Below, piece by piece: positions 7,844-17,267 of a stretch of 64,000 bases of DNA. This DNA comes from G963691885 sp963691885. Lineage in GTDB: Bacteria; Pseudomonadota; Alphaproteobacteria; UBA8366; Aestuariispiraceae. Both the position numbers and the translations under genes were made by a program. The DNA lies in assembly GCA_963691885.1 (NCBI GenBank), contig OY829843.1, forward strand, positions 4,464,001 through 4,528,000, read 5' to 3'. The notes beneath the pieces were generated by a model. That model worked only from the letters and a program-made list of their open reading frames with translations, made no database searches and had not been told where the DNA came from. Every line of letters begins with the position of its first letter. Position 1 is the first letter of the stretch.

Positions 7844-9109
7844 ATGAATGTTGCAATATATGGTCTTGGGTATGTGGGGCTGACAGCGTCGTGCTGCATC
7901 GCAAAGCAAGGTCACACGGTTTTTGGGGTCGATCCAAATGACTCCAAGGTTTCAGGCATCAATGCCAAAGAATCGCCGATTGTTGAACCGCAAATATCTG
8001 AATTACTGGAGAATGCCGTTGACGAAGGACGTTTAACAGCTGCGACAGACCTGGAATCTCTCGACCATATTGACCTGGCCATTGTCTGTGTCGGCACACC
8101 GTCCGCCCAGGACGGATCCCACAACATGGGATTTATCGCTGACGTCAGCCGACAGATTGCGTCTGGCTGCAGCGGCAAGCGGACGAAACCACTGGTCGTG
8201 TCGTATAGATCTACAATGCGGCCAGGATCAATGGAAGAACTCGTTGCGCCGATATTCAAATCCGTTCTTGGCCCTGAGACTTTCGAGGCGAATGTAGAAC
8301 TTGTCTACAATCCCGAATTCCTTCGGGAAGGAAGTGCAGTATTTGACTATTTCAACCCACCAAAGATTGTTGTGGGAACAGATGACTCCAAGCCGAACGC
8401 GGTTATGGAAGCGCTTCACGATGGTATCGATGCGACTATTTTCACAACCGGTTTTCGCGAAGCGGAAATCACCAAGTTTGTCGATAACACATGGCACGCT
8501 GTAAAGGTCGCCTTCGCCAACGAAATTGGCCGGGTCTGTCTTGACCTGAATATTGATGCTGGATCTGTCCACAAGATATTTGTCTCCGACACCAAGCTGA
8601 ATATTTCACCATATTATATGCGTCCGGGGGGACCATTTGGGGGGTCGTGCCTACCAAAAGATGTCAGGGCATTGTCTCATATTTCACGAGAAGTGAATGC
8701 TCAAACACCGATGATCGACCACCTTCTCGACTCGAATGAGCGCCACAAGGTCCGTTTGCTGGCCCTGGCGACCAAGGGTCTGGAACCTGGCGCCAAAATC
8801 CTGCTGGCCGGGCTGGCATTCAAAGCCGGCACAGATGACTTGCGGGAAAGCCCGAATGTTGATCTGGCGCGGGGACTTCTTTCCGCCGGATATGATCTTG
8901 ATATCTTTGATCCAGCGATCGATGCGCAGCGCCTTATCGGCGTTAACTTGGGTTATGCCTATTCCAAACTGCCTGCGATTCAAAGTCTGCTTGTTGACAA
9001 GGAGACAGCGTCGAAGGGCGACTACAGCCGGATTATTGCCACCAACGCGACAGTAAAAGCTTTAGAAAACGCTGACCCGGCCAAAATACTGGATCTGGGT
9101 TCCCTTTAG
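7844..9109 (+). CDS. GDP-mannose 6-dehydrogenase-like nucleotide-sugar dehydrogenase (AlgD-type)
   Basis: This 421-residue cytosolic enzyme oxidises a nucleotide sugar twice to the uronic acid with NAD+. A Rossmann motif opens the protein (GLGYVGLTAS, residues 7-16). The central domain has VYNPEFLREGSA (154-165) and the dimerisation segment KFVDNTWHAVKVAFANE. The catalytic Cys269 lies in FGGSCLPKDVRAL. The run LNISPYYMRPG just before it is characteristic of AlgD (GDP-mannose to GDP-mannuronate), rather than of UDP-glucose dehydrogenases. The length and Cys position match AlgD closely. It starts a rightward pair with the GT4 gene 2 bases downstream. Substrate assignment is by motif resemblance only; another NDP-sugar is possible. 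Confidence 0.85.
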   Translation: MNVAIYGLGYVGLTASCCIAKQGHTVFGVDPNDSKVSGINAKESPIVEPQISELLENAVDEGRLTAATDLESLDHIDLAIVCVGTPSAQDGSHNMGFIADVSRQIASGCSGKRTKPLVVSYRSTMRPGSMEELVAPIFKSVLGPETFEANVELVYNPEFLREGSAVFDYFNPPKIVVGTDDSKPNAVMEALHDGIDATIFTTGFREAEITKFVDNTWHAVKVAFANEIGRVCLDLNIDAGSVHKIFVSDTKLNISPYYMRPGGPFGGSCLPKDVRALSHISREVNAQTPMIDHLLDSNERHKVRLLALATKGLEPGAKILLAGLAFKAGTDDLRESPNVDLARGLLSAGYDLDIFDPAIDAQRLIGVNLGYAYSKLPAIQSLLVDKETASKGDYSRIIATNATVKALENADPAKILDLGSL

Positions 9110-9111
9110 TC

Positions 9112-10377
9112 ATGACTGAAACAAGCAACGCCTCTGAAACCTCAAGCTTGGAGGTTGGTCCATTTCTGGAAAAGATCATTGCACAGCAACCTTTGGCCGG
9201 AAGACACACGCTAATCATCGTTGAAAACCTTCCGCTGCCATTTGATCGCCGTGTTTGGAATGAAGCCAGAACACTGAAGGTCGCCGGGGCGGATGTATCC
9301 ATTATTTGCCCGACCAGTAAAGGGTATGAAACGCCCTACGAAGTCATCGAGGGGATTGAAATATACCGTCACTCCCTGCCGTTGGACGCCAAAGGCGCCC
9401 TTGGCTACCTCCTGGAATACAGCGCTGCCCTTTGGCACGAACTAACCATTGCGCGAAAAATCTGGAAGAAAAAACGGTTTGATCTGATCCATGCCTGTAA
9501 TCCGCCAGACCTGATCTTTCTCGTCGCCAGTGTCTTTAGAGGCAAAGGTGCGCGGTTCCTTTTCGACCACCATGATATTAATCCCGAATTATACGAGGCG
9601 AAGTTCAACCGCCGCGATATTTTCTGGAATCTCATGTGCTGGCTGGAAAAGAAAACGTTCTCCCGGGCGGACGCTGTCATTTCCACCAATCAGTCCTATG
9701 CGAAGATTGCGCGCACCCGTGGGGGAAAAGCGGATGAAGACGTTTTCGTTGTGCGTTCAGGGCCTGAAGTTGAAAGGTTAACACCCGTACCGCCAAACCC
9801 AAGTTGGAAGAATGGCCGCGCGCATATGGTTGGTTATGTGGGGGTCATGGGTGATCAAGAGGGAATCGATCTTCTGCTCGAAACCGCACGAATCATGAAT
9901 TTCGAAATGAAATGCGACATACAATTTGTGCTGGTTGGCGGCGGTCCCGCTCTAGATGGCCTGAAATCCATGACACAGGAGCTCGGACTGTCAGACCATG
10001 TCACTTTCACCGGGCGCGCACCTGATGCAGATCTCTTTGAAGTTTTGTCCACGGCCGATGTTTGCGTGAACCCGGACCGGGTAAACCCTATGAATGATCA
10101 GTCAACAATGAACAAAATTCTGGAATATATGGCGTTCATGAAACCGATCGTCCAGTTCGACGTAACTGAGGGCCGTTTCTCAGCCGGTGACGCTTCGCTC
10201 TATGCCAGGGCCAATGATACCGCTCATATGGCAGAGTTGATCAAGTCGATTATCGACGACCCAGACATGGGCGAGAAAATGGGCACAATCGGCCGGGCGC
10301 GCATTAAGAACGAGCTATCCTGGGATCATCAGGTCAATGCCCTTATTGAAGCCTATCAACGCGCTTTGCAGAAATAG
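9112..10377 (+). CDS. GT4-family glycosyltransferase
   Basis: This 421-residue GT-B enzyme likely transfers a sugar from a nucleotide donor onto the growing lipid-linked repeat at the inner face of the membrane. The N-terminal half contains ENLPLPFDRRVWNEA, typical of EPS GT4 enzymes (Glyco_transf_4). The C-terminal half is a Glycos_transf_1 domain (VGYVGVMGDQEGIDLLLE near residues 240-258; then VNPDRVNPMNDQST with the donor-binding acidic region near 320). The start codon follows the dehydrogenase stop by two bases, so the two are co-transcribed. The donor is unknown; a GDP-uronate from the neighbouring gene is an attractive guess. Confidence 0.85.
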   Translation: MTETSNASETSSLEVGPFLEKIIAQQPLAGRHTLIIVENLPLPFDRRVWNEARTLKVAGADVSIICPTSKGYETPYEVIEGIEIYRHSLPLDAKGALGYLLEYSAALWHELTIARKIWKKKRFDLIHACNPPDLIFLVASVFRGKGARFLFDHHDINPELYEAKFNRRDIFWNLMCWLEKKTFSRADAVISTNQSYAKIARTRGGKADEDVFVVRSGPEVERLTPVPPNPSWKNGRAHMVGYVGVMGDQEGIDLLLETARIMNFEMKCDIQFVLVGGGPALDGLKSMTQELGLSDHVTFTGRAPDADLFEVLSTADVCVNPDRVNPMNDQSTMNKILEYMAFMKPIVQFDVTEGRFSAGDASLYARANDTAHMAELIKSIIDDPDMGEKMGTIGRARIKNELSWDHQVNALIEAYQRALQK

Positions 10378-10382
10378 CATCG

Positions 10383-10401
10383 GGAGGGGATGCCCCCCTC
10401 C
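10383..10401. other. GC-rich hairpin between convergent genes
   Basis: GGAGGGG pairs with CCCCTCC around a five-base loop in the 95-base gap between the convergent GT4 and rmlA genes. No T-run follows in either direction, so it is at best a weak or Rho-assisted terminator. Confidence 0.4.
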
Positions 10402-10472
10402 ACTTGACATTCTACAACACATCGCTTCCGTAAGAGGAACGCACCATGTGGCAAGGTACAAACGCCACTGCG

Positions 10473-11342
10473 TCAATCCATGGTCTTGAGTTTCCTGAGG
10501 TATTCACCATAGCTGGACTTGCCGAATGCTTCGGCCGTGCGGTCAAACTCGTCCATCGAGATATAGCCCATCTTAAAGGCAATCTCTTCCAGACATGCAA
10601 TCTTGAAGCCCTGTCTGGTTTCCACCAAATGCACAAACGTACTCGCGTCCAGCATTGACTGATGCGTACCTGTATCGAACCAGGCAAAGCCGCGGCCAAG
10701 TTTCTGAACCGTCAGGTCACCCTGTTCAAGGTACCATCTGTTGAGGTCGGTGATCTCCAATTCTCCGCGCGCCGAAGGTTTCAGGTCCTTTGCCACATCG
10801 CACACACGTGAGTCATAGACATAATACCCGGTAACCGCCCAGTTGGACGGTGCCGGATCGGGTTTTTCCATAATCTCAATGGGTGTTCCAGAATCATTAA
10901 ACCGGACAACGCCATAACGTTCCGGGTCATTTACCCAATAACCAAGAACCTGCGCTCCATTTGCCGATTGCGACATTCCATACAGAACATCTGAAAGACC
11001 ATGACCGTAATAGATGTTGTCGCCCAGTATCAGGGTCACAGGATCTCCGTTCGCAAATTCCTCCCCGATGATGAAGGCCTGAGCAATGCCCTTCGGTTCG
11101 GGTTGAACCGCATAGGAGATATCAAGCCCCCATTGACTGCCGTCGCCTAGAACGCGATTAAAATGGTGCGCTTCATCAGGACGCGTAATCACCAGAATTT
11201 CGCGAATGCCCGCGAGCATCAGCGTACTGATCGGATAATAAATCAGGGGCTTGTCATAGATCGGTAACAGCTGCTTGCTGACCACATGCGTCGCGGGATA
11301 AAGGCGCGTCCCCGTTCCACCCGCAAGAATAATACCTTTCAT
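10473..11342 (-). CDS. rmlA: Glucose-1-phosphate thymidylyltransferase
   Basis: This cytosolic nucleotidyltransferase (289 residues, the usual RmlA length) makes dTDP-glucose from dTTP and glucose-1-phosphate. The N-terminal GGTGTRLYPAT pyrophosphorylase loop lies at residues 8-18, and the primer motif SKQLLPIYDKPLIYYP follows. LILGDNIYYG (metal-binding Asp) and the EKPDPAPSNWAVTGYYVYD region are both present. It lies 56 bases downstream of rmlB in the same direction, and the two form the first two steps of dTDP-6-deoxyhexose synthesis. rmlC and rmlD are not present in the window. Confidence 0.95.
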   Translation of the reverse strand: MKGIILAGGTGTRLYPATHVVSKQLLPIYDKPLIYYPISTLMLAGIREILVITRPDEAHHFNRVLGDGSQWGLDISYAVQPEPKGIAQAFIIGEEFANGDPVTLILGDNIYYGHGLSDVLYGMSQSANGAQVLGYWVNDPERYGVVRFNDSGTPIEIMEKPDPAPSNWAVTGYYVYDSRVCDVAKDLKPSARGELEITDLNRWYLEQGDLTVQKLGRGFAWFDTGTHQSMLDASTFVHLVETRQGFKIACLEEIAFKMGYISMDEFDRTAEAFGKSSYGEYLRKLKTMD

Positions 11343-11398
11343 TCTGATAACCTTTCTATGATCCTATCCGAATGCCAACCGTTCGACTCTTCGCCGGG

Positions 11399-12454
11399 TC
11401 AGCCCTTCCCCAGACGTTCACCGGCATATTTATTTTCCAGGATCCTTGTCCACCATTCCTTGTTCTCTAGATACCAAAGCACTGTTTCCCTAAGCCCGGA
11501 CTCAAATGTCTGGGATGGATTCCAGCCAAGCTCTGCAGAGATCTTGTCAATCGACATTGCGTAACGTTGGTCATGGCCGGGTCGATCACGGACGAAATCA
11601 ATCAATTCGACCGACGGCGTTGTGTTCGGCATATCAAGCTCTTCGTCCATAATGCGACATATCTCTGTAACGACATCGAGGTTTGTTTGTTCGGAGTTGC
11701 CGCCGATGCAATAGGTCTCACCAATCTTTCCGGACTTAACAACTTGCCAGAGCGCATTAGCATGGTCGTTTACAAACAACCAATCGCGAACATTGTCGCC
11801 TTTCCCGTAGACGGGGATCTTTTCACCCTTCAACACCTTCAAGATAACGACGGGGATCAATTTCTCCGGAAACTGAAATGGCCCGTAATTGTTGGTGCAA
11901 TTGGTGACAAGCGTCGGTAGACCAAAGGTTTCATGCCAGGCACGAACCAAATGATCCGACGATGCCTTGCTCGCTGAATATGGAGAATTCGGTTGGTACT
12001 GGCTTTCTTCACTGAATAAGCCCTCTTTACCAAGCGATCCATAGACCTCGTCGGTTGAGACGTGAAGGAACCTGAAGGCATCCGCGTCTGCCCCGGAAAG
12101 GGATCGCCAATAGCGCAAAGCCACCTCAAGCAGCACGAAAGTGCCGGTGATATTAGTTTGAATGAATTCGGCAGGGCCATCGATCGAACGGTCGACATGC
12201 GATTCTGCGGCTAAATGCATGACGGCATCCGGCCGATATTGCCCAAAGATGCGAGACATCTCTTTTTCGTCACAAATATCCGCTTCTTCAAAACTGTAAT
12301 TTGGCAAATTCTCGATTGAGGCAAGGGATTCCAGGTTTGCGGCGTAAGTCAATTTGTCGACATTGACGACAGAGACATCGCCGGCCTCACACAGCATTCG
12401 CACCAGTGCAGATCCAATAAAACCGGCACCGCCTGTAACCAAGATAGTCGTCAA
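11399..12454 (-). CDS. rmlB: dTDP-glucose 4,6-dehydratase
   Basis: This extended short-chain dehydrogenase (351 residues) converts dTDP-glucose to dTDP-4-keto-6-deoxyglucose with tightly bound NAD+. The Rossmann motif TGGAGFIGSALV lies at residues 7-18. HLAAESHVDRSIDGP is the RmlB signature. The STDEVYG active-site segment and the YSASKASSDHLVRAW Tyr-Lys pair are both intact. The gene lies between the glycosylphosphotransferase (64 bases upstream) and rmlA. The product could feed rhamnose or an amino-deoxyhexose branch, depending on enzymes encoded outside the window. Confidence 0.95.
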   Translation of the reverse strand: MTTILVTGGAGFIGSALVRMLCEAGDVSVVNVDKLTYAANLESLASIENLPNYSFEEADICDEKEMSRIFGQYRPDAVMHLAAESHVDRSIDGPAEFIQTNITGTFVLLEVALRYWRSLSGADADAFRFLHVSTDEVYGSLGKEGLFSEESQYQPNSPYSASKASSDHLVRAWHETFGLPTLVTNCTNNYGPFQFPEKLIPVVILKVLKGEKIPVYGKGDNVRDWLFVNDHANALWQVVKSGKIGETYCIGGNSEQTNLDVVTEICRIMDEELDMPNTTPSVELIDFVRDRPGHDQRYAMSIDKISAELGWNPSQTFESGLRETVLWYLENKEWWTRILENKYAGERLGKG

Positions 12455-12518
12455 TTTTCACATTCCTTATTCTACTGAACCAAATGTAGGTCATTGAATC
12501 AGCCAGCATACAACTGCG

Positions 12519-13964
12519 CTAGTATGCGTTCTTTCCAACAAACCCCACAAATGCCGTCCTCGCCAAGATCTGAAGGTCAAAGAGGAAGGACCAATTCTCG
12601 GCATAGTAAGTGTCGTACCGAACTCTGGCTTCCATCTTGTCCAACGTATCTGTTTCGCCGCGCAAGCCATTTACCTGCGCCCAGCCAGTAATCCCCGGCT
12701 TGACCCGGTGCCGGGCAAAATAGCCTGCAATCAGTGCTGCATATTCCTCGTTATGATCAACCGCGTGAGGTCTGGGTCCCACAAGTGACATATCGCCCAT
12801 TACTACATTAAACAGTTGAGGCAGTTCATCCAGACTGGTGCGCCGGATAAAATTACCAACCCTTGTGATCCTGGTGTCTCCGCGTGTCGCCTGCTTGACC
12901 TTGGCGTCATCACGACCGGAGCTGTTGTGGTACATCGACCTAAACTTATAGATGAAGAAAACCTCATTGTTGTAGCCATAACGGCGCTGCTTAAAAACAA
13001 TGGGACCCGGACTCTCAAAACGAACCGCAATTGCGACCGCGAGAAGAACCGGCGAAAACAAAGCAATCAGCAAAATTGCCAATATCTTGTCTTCAAACCA
13101 TTTAATCAGAACACCCCATCCCGAAAGCGGGGCCTTAACGACCTCCATCATCGGTATACCAACAAAATGCTTCGGTGAAGGTCGGAACTTGAAACGGAAT
13201 CCAACGAGATCCGAGCCGAGATGAATATTGGCCGGTAATGTCCGCAGCCTCGCTACAATTGACGTCAGTCGATCATCCGCACTCCATGGCAGTGTCACGA
13301 TAATATCGTCTATTCGATTCAATCTGATGTAACCCTCAAGATTCTCTAGATCTCCGATAACGGGAACGCCGCCAACGACCGAACCAATTCGTTTGTAACG
13401 ATCATCAAAAACACCAACAACATTGTTCAGTTTGGGCTTTTCGGATTCCAGTTGTTCCAGAAGTTTTTCCGCTTGTTTGCCCCCGCCCACAATCACGACG
13501 TTCCTGGCAAACAGCCCGGTACTGGCAAGATAATAGATGATGTAACAGCCAATGATACGGGCAAGGAAGATCGCCCCAAAAGACGTCAATACAAAGGAGA
13601 AGGCCCAGACCCTAGAAATACTATCCGATACTTTCAACGCGAACAAAACCGCCATCAGAAATAGAAATGATGTAAAGGTTGCGACCAGAATTTGAACCAG
13701 CGAATTGAAAGGGGACATAATCGCCTTGAACTCATGAAGCCCTGCATAATGGAAAACAAACAGGCTAATGAGCCAGACAAACAATATTGAAGCGATATAG
13801 TTGTCGGCGTCAAACAATGAACCGAAAATCAAGCGATCATGCAGAACAACGCCTGAAAGAAAAATAGCCATGCTATCAATAACGGCAAAAACACCAATTA
13901 CGACGTTTGAGGAGAGCGGAACATTCTCTCTACGCTGCGAGAATTCTTCTAATCCCTTTAACAC
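12519..13964 (-). CDS. Undecaprenyl-phosphate hexose-1-phosphate transferase (priming enzyme, WcaJ/ExoY family)
   Basis: This 481-residue membrane enzyme starts repeat-unit synthesis by transferring a hexose-1-phosphate to undecaprenyl phosphate. About four N-terminal helices (residues 20-130) precede a CoA-binding-like Rossmann domain (NVVIVGGGKQAEKLLEQL near 155-172). A further helix (ILAILLIALFSPVLLAVAI near 292-310) leads to the catalytic bacterial sugar transferase domain. Its motifs are KFRSMYHN, RRTSLDELPQLFNV, GDMSLVGPRPHA and KPGITGWAQVNGLRG. The length and two-domain layout fit the WcaJ/TIGR03023 type, usually glucose-1-phosphate. This gene heads a leftward unit with rmlB and rmlA. 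Confidence 0.92.
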   Translation of the reverse strand: MLKGLEEFSQRRENVPLSSNVVIGVFAVIDSMAIFLSGVVLHDRLIFGSLFDADNYIASILFVWLISLFVFHYAGLHEFKAIMSPFNSLVQILVATFTSFLFLMAVLFALKVSDSISRVWAFSFVLTSFGAIFLARIIGCYIIYYLASTGLFARNVVIVGGGKQAEKLLEQLESEKPKLNNVVGVFDDRYKRIGSVVGGVPVIGDLENLEGYIRLNRIDDIIVTLPWSADDRLTSIVARLRTLPANIHLGSDLVGFRFKFRPSPKHFVGIPMMEVVKAPLSGWGVLIKWFEDKILAILLIALFSPVLLAVAIAVRFESPGPIVFKQRRYGYNNEVFFIYKFRSMYHNSSGRDDAKVKQATRGDTRITRVGNFIRRTSLDELPQLFNVVMGDMSLVGPRPHAVDHNEEYAALIAGYFARHRVKPGITGWAQVNGLRGETDTLDKMEARVRYDTYYAENWSFLFDLQILARTAFVGFVGKNAY

Positions 13965-14156
13965 AAAATCAGCCCATCAAAACGTAGAGATATACTGATT
14001 TTTATCGTATTCAATTGCTTCCGGTCGAACAATATACAAGATGTCATTGCAGAAAATTTTAATCGAATTTGTGGCAAGTGATCCTGATAAACGTTGTTTC
14101 AGTCCAACCGGACCAAAAAGTCCAACACAAATAACTATAGTAATCGTGCTGCACTC

Positions 14157-14987
14157 CTACCGAACCGAGCCTCTGAACCTAGAAAGTTTCGATGCCACAA
14201 AATTTACTACTGCCCGTACCGAATTTACCACAATATTTTCAATAGAAATCTGCAGATATGAAACGTCGTGTAATTGCGACCGAATTCCAATCGGCAAAGG
14301 CTCTATAATATTCTTAGGAATGATACGTTGCCCTCGAACACGGTTAGACACGTTTCCTCCATGAACTACCTGAATCCAAGTACCTGATCTACTGTCCACT
14401 TGACGAACCCTACCCAAATTTTCAACATCCATGTGCGGTACTACGCACACAGTTTCGGCATGTTCTTCATATTTTTCTATTCTGCTGACGAAGGCATTAG
14501 TTCGGTGTTTAAGTGCGTATATTTTCGCCCCTTGCACTACATAGCCCTTTGTGAAATTAAGAAAATCGACACCTTCCAGCTCGGTAGCTGTGATTTTCTT
14601 GTGTAATTGCTCTACGAAATTTTCACAGAGCGCATCATCGTTATCAAGACGCGTCGTGATTAGATAATCGCAACGTCCTTCGACGACGCTTGCGACTGCA
14701 TCTCCCCAGCCACGCGCTTCAAATAGGCCTGTAAAGTATGGATGAAATTCACGTACTTTTCGACATTCTTCAATGCGACTACGATACTGTGCAGGCGTAT
14801 CTTCATCGAAAAAAATAATCCATTTAAAGTTCTGATTTATTTGATGCCGCATTGACGGGAGACAATACCTTTCGAAAAGGTCAAACCTTTCTTCTAGCCA
14901 GCCAGGCCGATTCCGGATCGCAAATTCGCGACCTGGAGTTGCAATATTAAATCTCGTCAAAAAAAAGTGCTGAAAAACAAAGCTCAC
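14157..14987 (-). CDS. Putative rhamnosyltransferase-like glycosyltransferase
   Basis: This 276-residue protein resembles the family called putative rhamnosyl transferase (Pfam Rhamno_transf). Visible family features are the N-terminal HFFLTRFNIATPG, the WLEERFDLFERYCLPSMRHQ segment, FKWIIFFDEDTPAQY and the acidic LITTRLDNDDALC motif, which would bind the metal and nucleotide donor. It starts at GTG. The base composition is clearly more AT-rich than the housekeeping part of the window, hinting at separate acquisition. It lies alone between AT-rich spacers of about 190 and 290 bases. The donor and acceptor cannot be read from sequence. Confidence 0.7.
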   Translation of the reverse strand: MSFVFQHFFLTRFNIATPGREFAIRNRPGWLEERFDLFERYCLPSMRHQINQNFKWIIFFDEDTPAQYRSRIEECRKVREFHPYFTGLFEARGWGDAVASVVEGRCDYLITTRLDNDDALCENFVEQLHKKITATELEGVDFLNFTKGYVVQGAKIYALKHRTNAFVSRIEKYEEHAETVCVVPHMDVENLGRVRQVDSRSGTWIQVVHGGNVSNRVRGQRIIPKNIIEPLPIGIRSQLHDVSYLQISIENIVVNSVRAVVNFVASKLSRFRGSVR

Positions 14988-15279
14988 AATCTACTAACCT
15001 TCGTGCTTAAGCTAACTTTCTGAGCATTGAGGATATACAACCGATAGCCACTGCTTTCAATTTGCACAGTATCGGGAGCATCAAAGTATCTGAGACGATA
15101 CAGTTAGAATATGGGGTCTAGCTCGTGTCAAACATACTCGCTAGCCTCAAAATCAAAAAGTACAGTTCGTCGTTTCCAAACTCAAAAATTGCCCTAGACC
15201 TTGAGCTCTATGACGCATCTTCTAAAGATAAGTACAAGACCTAAGGAAAATGATTTCTAAACTGGATTGCTCATCCTGC
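14988..15279. other. AT-rich spacer without a gene
   Basis: This 292-base spacer between two leftward glycosyltransferase genes contains no convincing open frame, tRNA or terminator. It probably holds the promoter for the downstream glycosyltransferase, but no clear elements can be named. Confidence 0.35.
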
Positions 15280-16218
15280 TCAGCATAACGCCAACATTCC
15301 AAGATTGCGCGTTAAGTCAGGATACAGATATCCACCAACCAGCAGCTTGACGCGACGTAACACAAAGCCACTCCTCATCAATTGATCAAAACGGTCTAAA
15401 GTATGTAGATTCTCGACCAATCCCTTCTGTGCTAAACGGTTGCGGACTGCAACGGCCTGTTTTTGTCGCAATATCATACCACGTCGCACTCTGGATACTT
15501 TGTCATTTACGCGTGCATAGTTTCCAACCTTTGAAGCTATCTGGGACGACGAATTATTTCCATGCTGCCTGTAATAAACAGTGGATTTATTGCTCCAAGT
15601 GCAATGACCTGCGGCAGAAGCTAGCAAAAGCGCCCACCAATCATGTCCAGTCACTAAATCCACAGGCACTGGCCGAACAAGCTGCAAAAGAGCTTGATTA
15701 ATGCAACTTGCGCAACCCAACATAGGCGGACAAACAATTGATTTATTGAGCTTTTGCGAGATTGACGGATCAATCCCCTTAAACGAGAAAAAGCTATCAG
15801 CTAACGGGTTTAGATCAATATCGACAGGAGTCACATCAGAAAACGCGTATATAGGCTTGTCCAAGCCAAGCGTTGATTCGGCTTCAGTCATCAAGTCGAC
15901 TAAGTGAGCCACATGATCTTCTGTCCAGACATCATCTTGGTCCGCGAAAAGAATGTGATCGCCGGTAGCCATCTCCAGAAGCTTGCTGAAATTTCCTTTT
16001 GCTGAACCCGTTCCTTGATCTGAATCCATTAAAGTTAGCCGCCCATCAAAACTGGGGATATAATCTCGTATTATCTCTGGTGTGCGATCGGTAGACTTGT
16101 CATCCCGAATCGTAAGAAAAAAATTACTGTCACTTTGATTTAATAGAGACTGCAACATCGCTTCAACGTAATCAGCTCCGTTGTAAGTTGCCATTATAAC
16201 TTCCGATCTCAACGACAC
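15280..16218 (-). CDS. GT2-family glycosyltransferase (rhamnosyltransferase-like)
   Basis: This 312-residue GT-A enzyme starts at GTG with a strong GGGAGATAAAG ribosome site. The N-terminal VIMATYNGADYVEAMLQSL and the RDDKSTDRTPEII segment bind the nucleotide. LFADQDDVW near residue 93 is the metal-binding DXD region in the form common among rhamnosyltransferases of O-antigen loci. No membrane helix is evident, and the C-terminal third is poorly conserved. The gene lies about 290 bases from the IS5-family insertion, whose transposase is read in the same direction upstream of it. Confidence 0.82.
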   Translation of the reverse strand: MSLRSEVIMATYNGADYVEAMLQSLLNQSDSNFFLTIRDDKSTDRTPEIIRDYIPSFDGRLTLMDSDQGTGSAKGNFSKLLEMATGDHILFADQDDVWTEDHVAHLVDLMTEAESTLGLDKPIYAFSDVTPVDIDLNPLADSFFSFKGIDPSISQKLNKSIVCPPMLGCASCINQALLQLVRPVPVDLVTGHDWWALLLASAAGHCTWSNKSTVYYRQHGNNSSSQIASKVGNYARVNDKVSRVRRGMILRQKQAVAVRNRLAQKGLVENLHTLDRFDQLMRSGFVLRRVKLLVGGYLYPDLTRNLGMLALC

Positions 16219-16506
16219 CTTTATCTCCCGTTCTGAACAAACACATTATTCCATTCGATCTTCGAATTAGCAGCCTGTTAACGAATTGCCATATTAAACC
16301 GACAATTTTTCAACTAACCGCATGCAACAGCAAAAACCCTCCTATGCAAATTGAGAACTGATGGATCGTGTTGGAAAGATTGTCGACCATATTGAAGCGT
16401 TTGAGAAGTCTACATAAAGCTTTTCTAAATAGCTCATCTCTGTATGCAATTGTCTAATTGTTAGAGCGCAAACAAACGTTAATCAGTTCGCGACTGCATG
16501 ATGTTC
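16219..16506. other. AT-rich spacer beside the insertion sequence
   Basis: These 288 bases between the GT2 gene and the left end of the IS hold no supported gene. The low GC is similar to the rest of 14-18 kb. Confidence 0.35.
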
Positions 16507-16518
16507 TAGGGTGTGGAC

Positions 16519-17267
16519 TCAATTGATCCAACATCTGATTGCAAATAGGTATGCCATGTTTTGAAAATTTTGAGCATGCTTTCCGAACCTCGTCGCCAAC
16601 CTCCTCATATCTTTCATCTTGCAAAAGAAACGCTCGACGACGTTCCTCATAGCATAAAGGTTGGTGTCATATGGGATAGGATTGCGCTCATTTCTTTTGC
16701 AAGGGATAACGGCAAGTGCCCCTTGTTCCGCGATCCTGCGCCGTATATCCGCACTCCCATACGCCTTGTCGGCAACAATGGCGCGGGGTGGTTTTTTCCA
16801 GTTCATAAAGCGGTCCATCAGTTTGCTGTCGTGCACGTTTCCGCCACTGATTTCAAGGCGATACGGACGCCCTTGAGCGTCTACTGCAACGTGAATTTTG
16901 CTTGTGCGACCACCGCGTGAGCGTCCAATACCTTCCGCCAGCTCCCCTTTTTTGAGCCCGATGCGGCGCGATGGGCTTTGACAATTGAGGCATCAATAAA
17001 AGTCAGACTGTCCTCGACCTCCTCGGCGAGCGCATCGAAGATACCTTTCCAGACACCCCGTTCACCCCAGCGAACATATCGATTGTAAATTGTCGTATGG
17101 GGGCCGTATCGATCCGGAACATCGCGCCAAGGCGCGCCTGTCCGTAGGATGTAAAATATCCCATTCAGAACCCGCCGATCATCCTGTCGACGTGGCCCGC
17201 GCACATTGGCAGGCAAAAGCGGCGCAATAACCGCCCATTCCTCATCACTCAAATCAAAGCGTCTCAT
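16519..17267 (-). CDS. IS5/IS427 transposase, two frames joined by -1 frameshift
   Basis: Frame A starts at ATG 17267 (GGAGG ribosome site 6 bases upstream) and encodes MRRFDLSDEEWAVIAPLLP, the DUF4096-type N-terminus, plus the first catalytic Asp (FIDASIVKAH). Frame B encodes VADKAYGSADIRRRI (second Asp) and NVVERFFCKMKDMRRLATRF (catalytic Glu in the Y-R-x3-E-like box). Frame A runs on to 16881, while frame B is open from before the overlap. The slippery heptamer A AAA AAG lies at 16953-16947 in the correct phase, so a programmed -1 frameshift would give one DDE transposase of about 249 residues. The gene is not broken: this expression mode is known in the IS427 group. Confidence 0.85.
16947..16953 (-). 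promoter_or_regulatory. A AAA AAG slippery heptamer (programmed -1 frameshift site)
   Basis: On the minus strand the frame A codons read TCA AAA AAG GGG, giving the canonical X XXY YYZ heptamer. A -1 slip moves translation into frame B as AAA AAA GGG GAG, which continues in the conserved KKGELAEGIGRSRGGR stretch of IS427 transposases. Confidence 0.75.
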
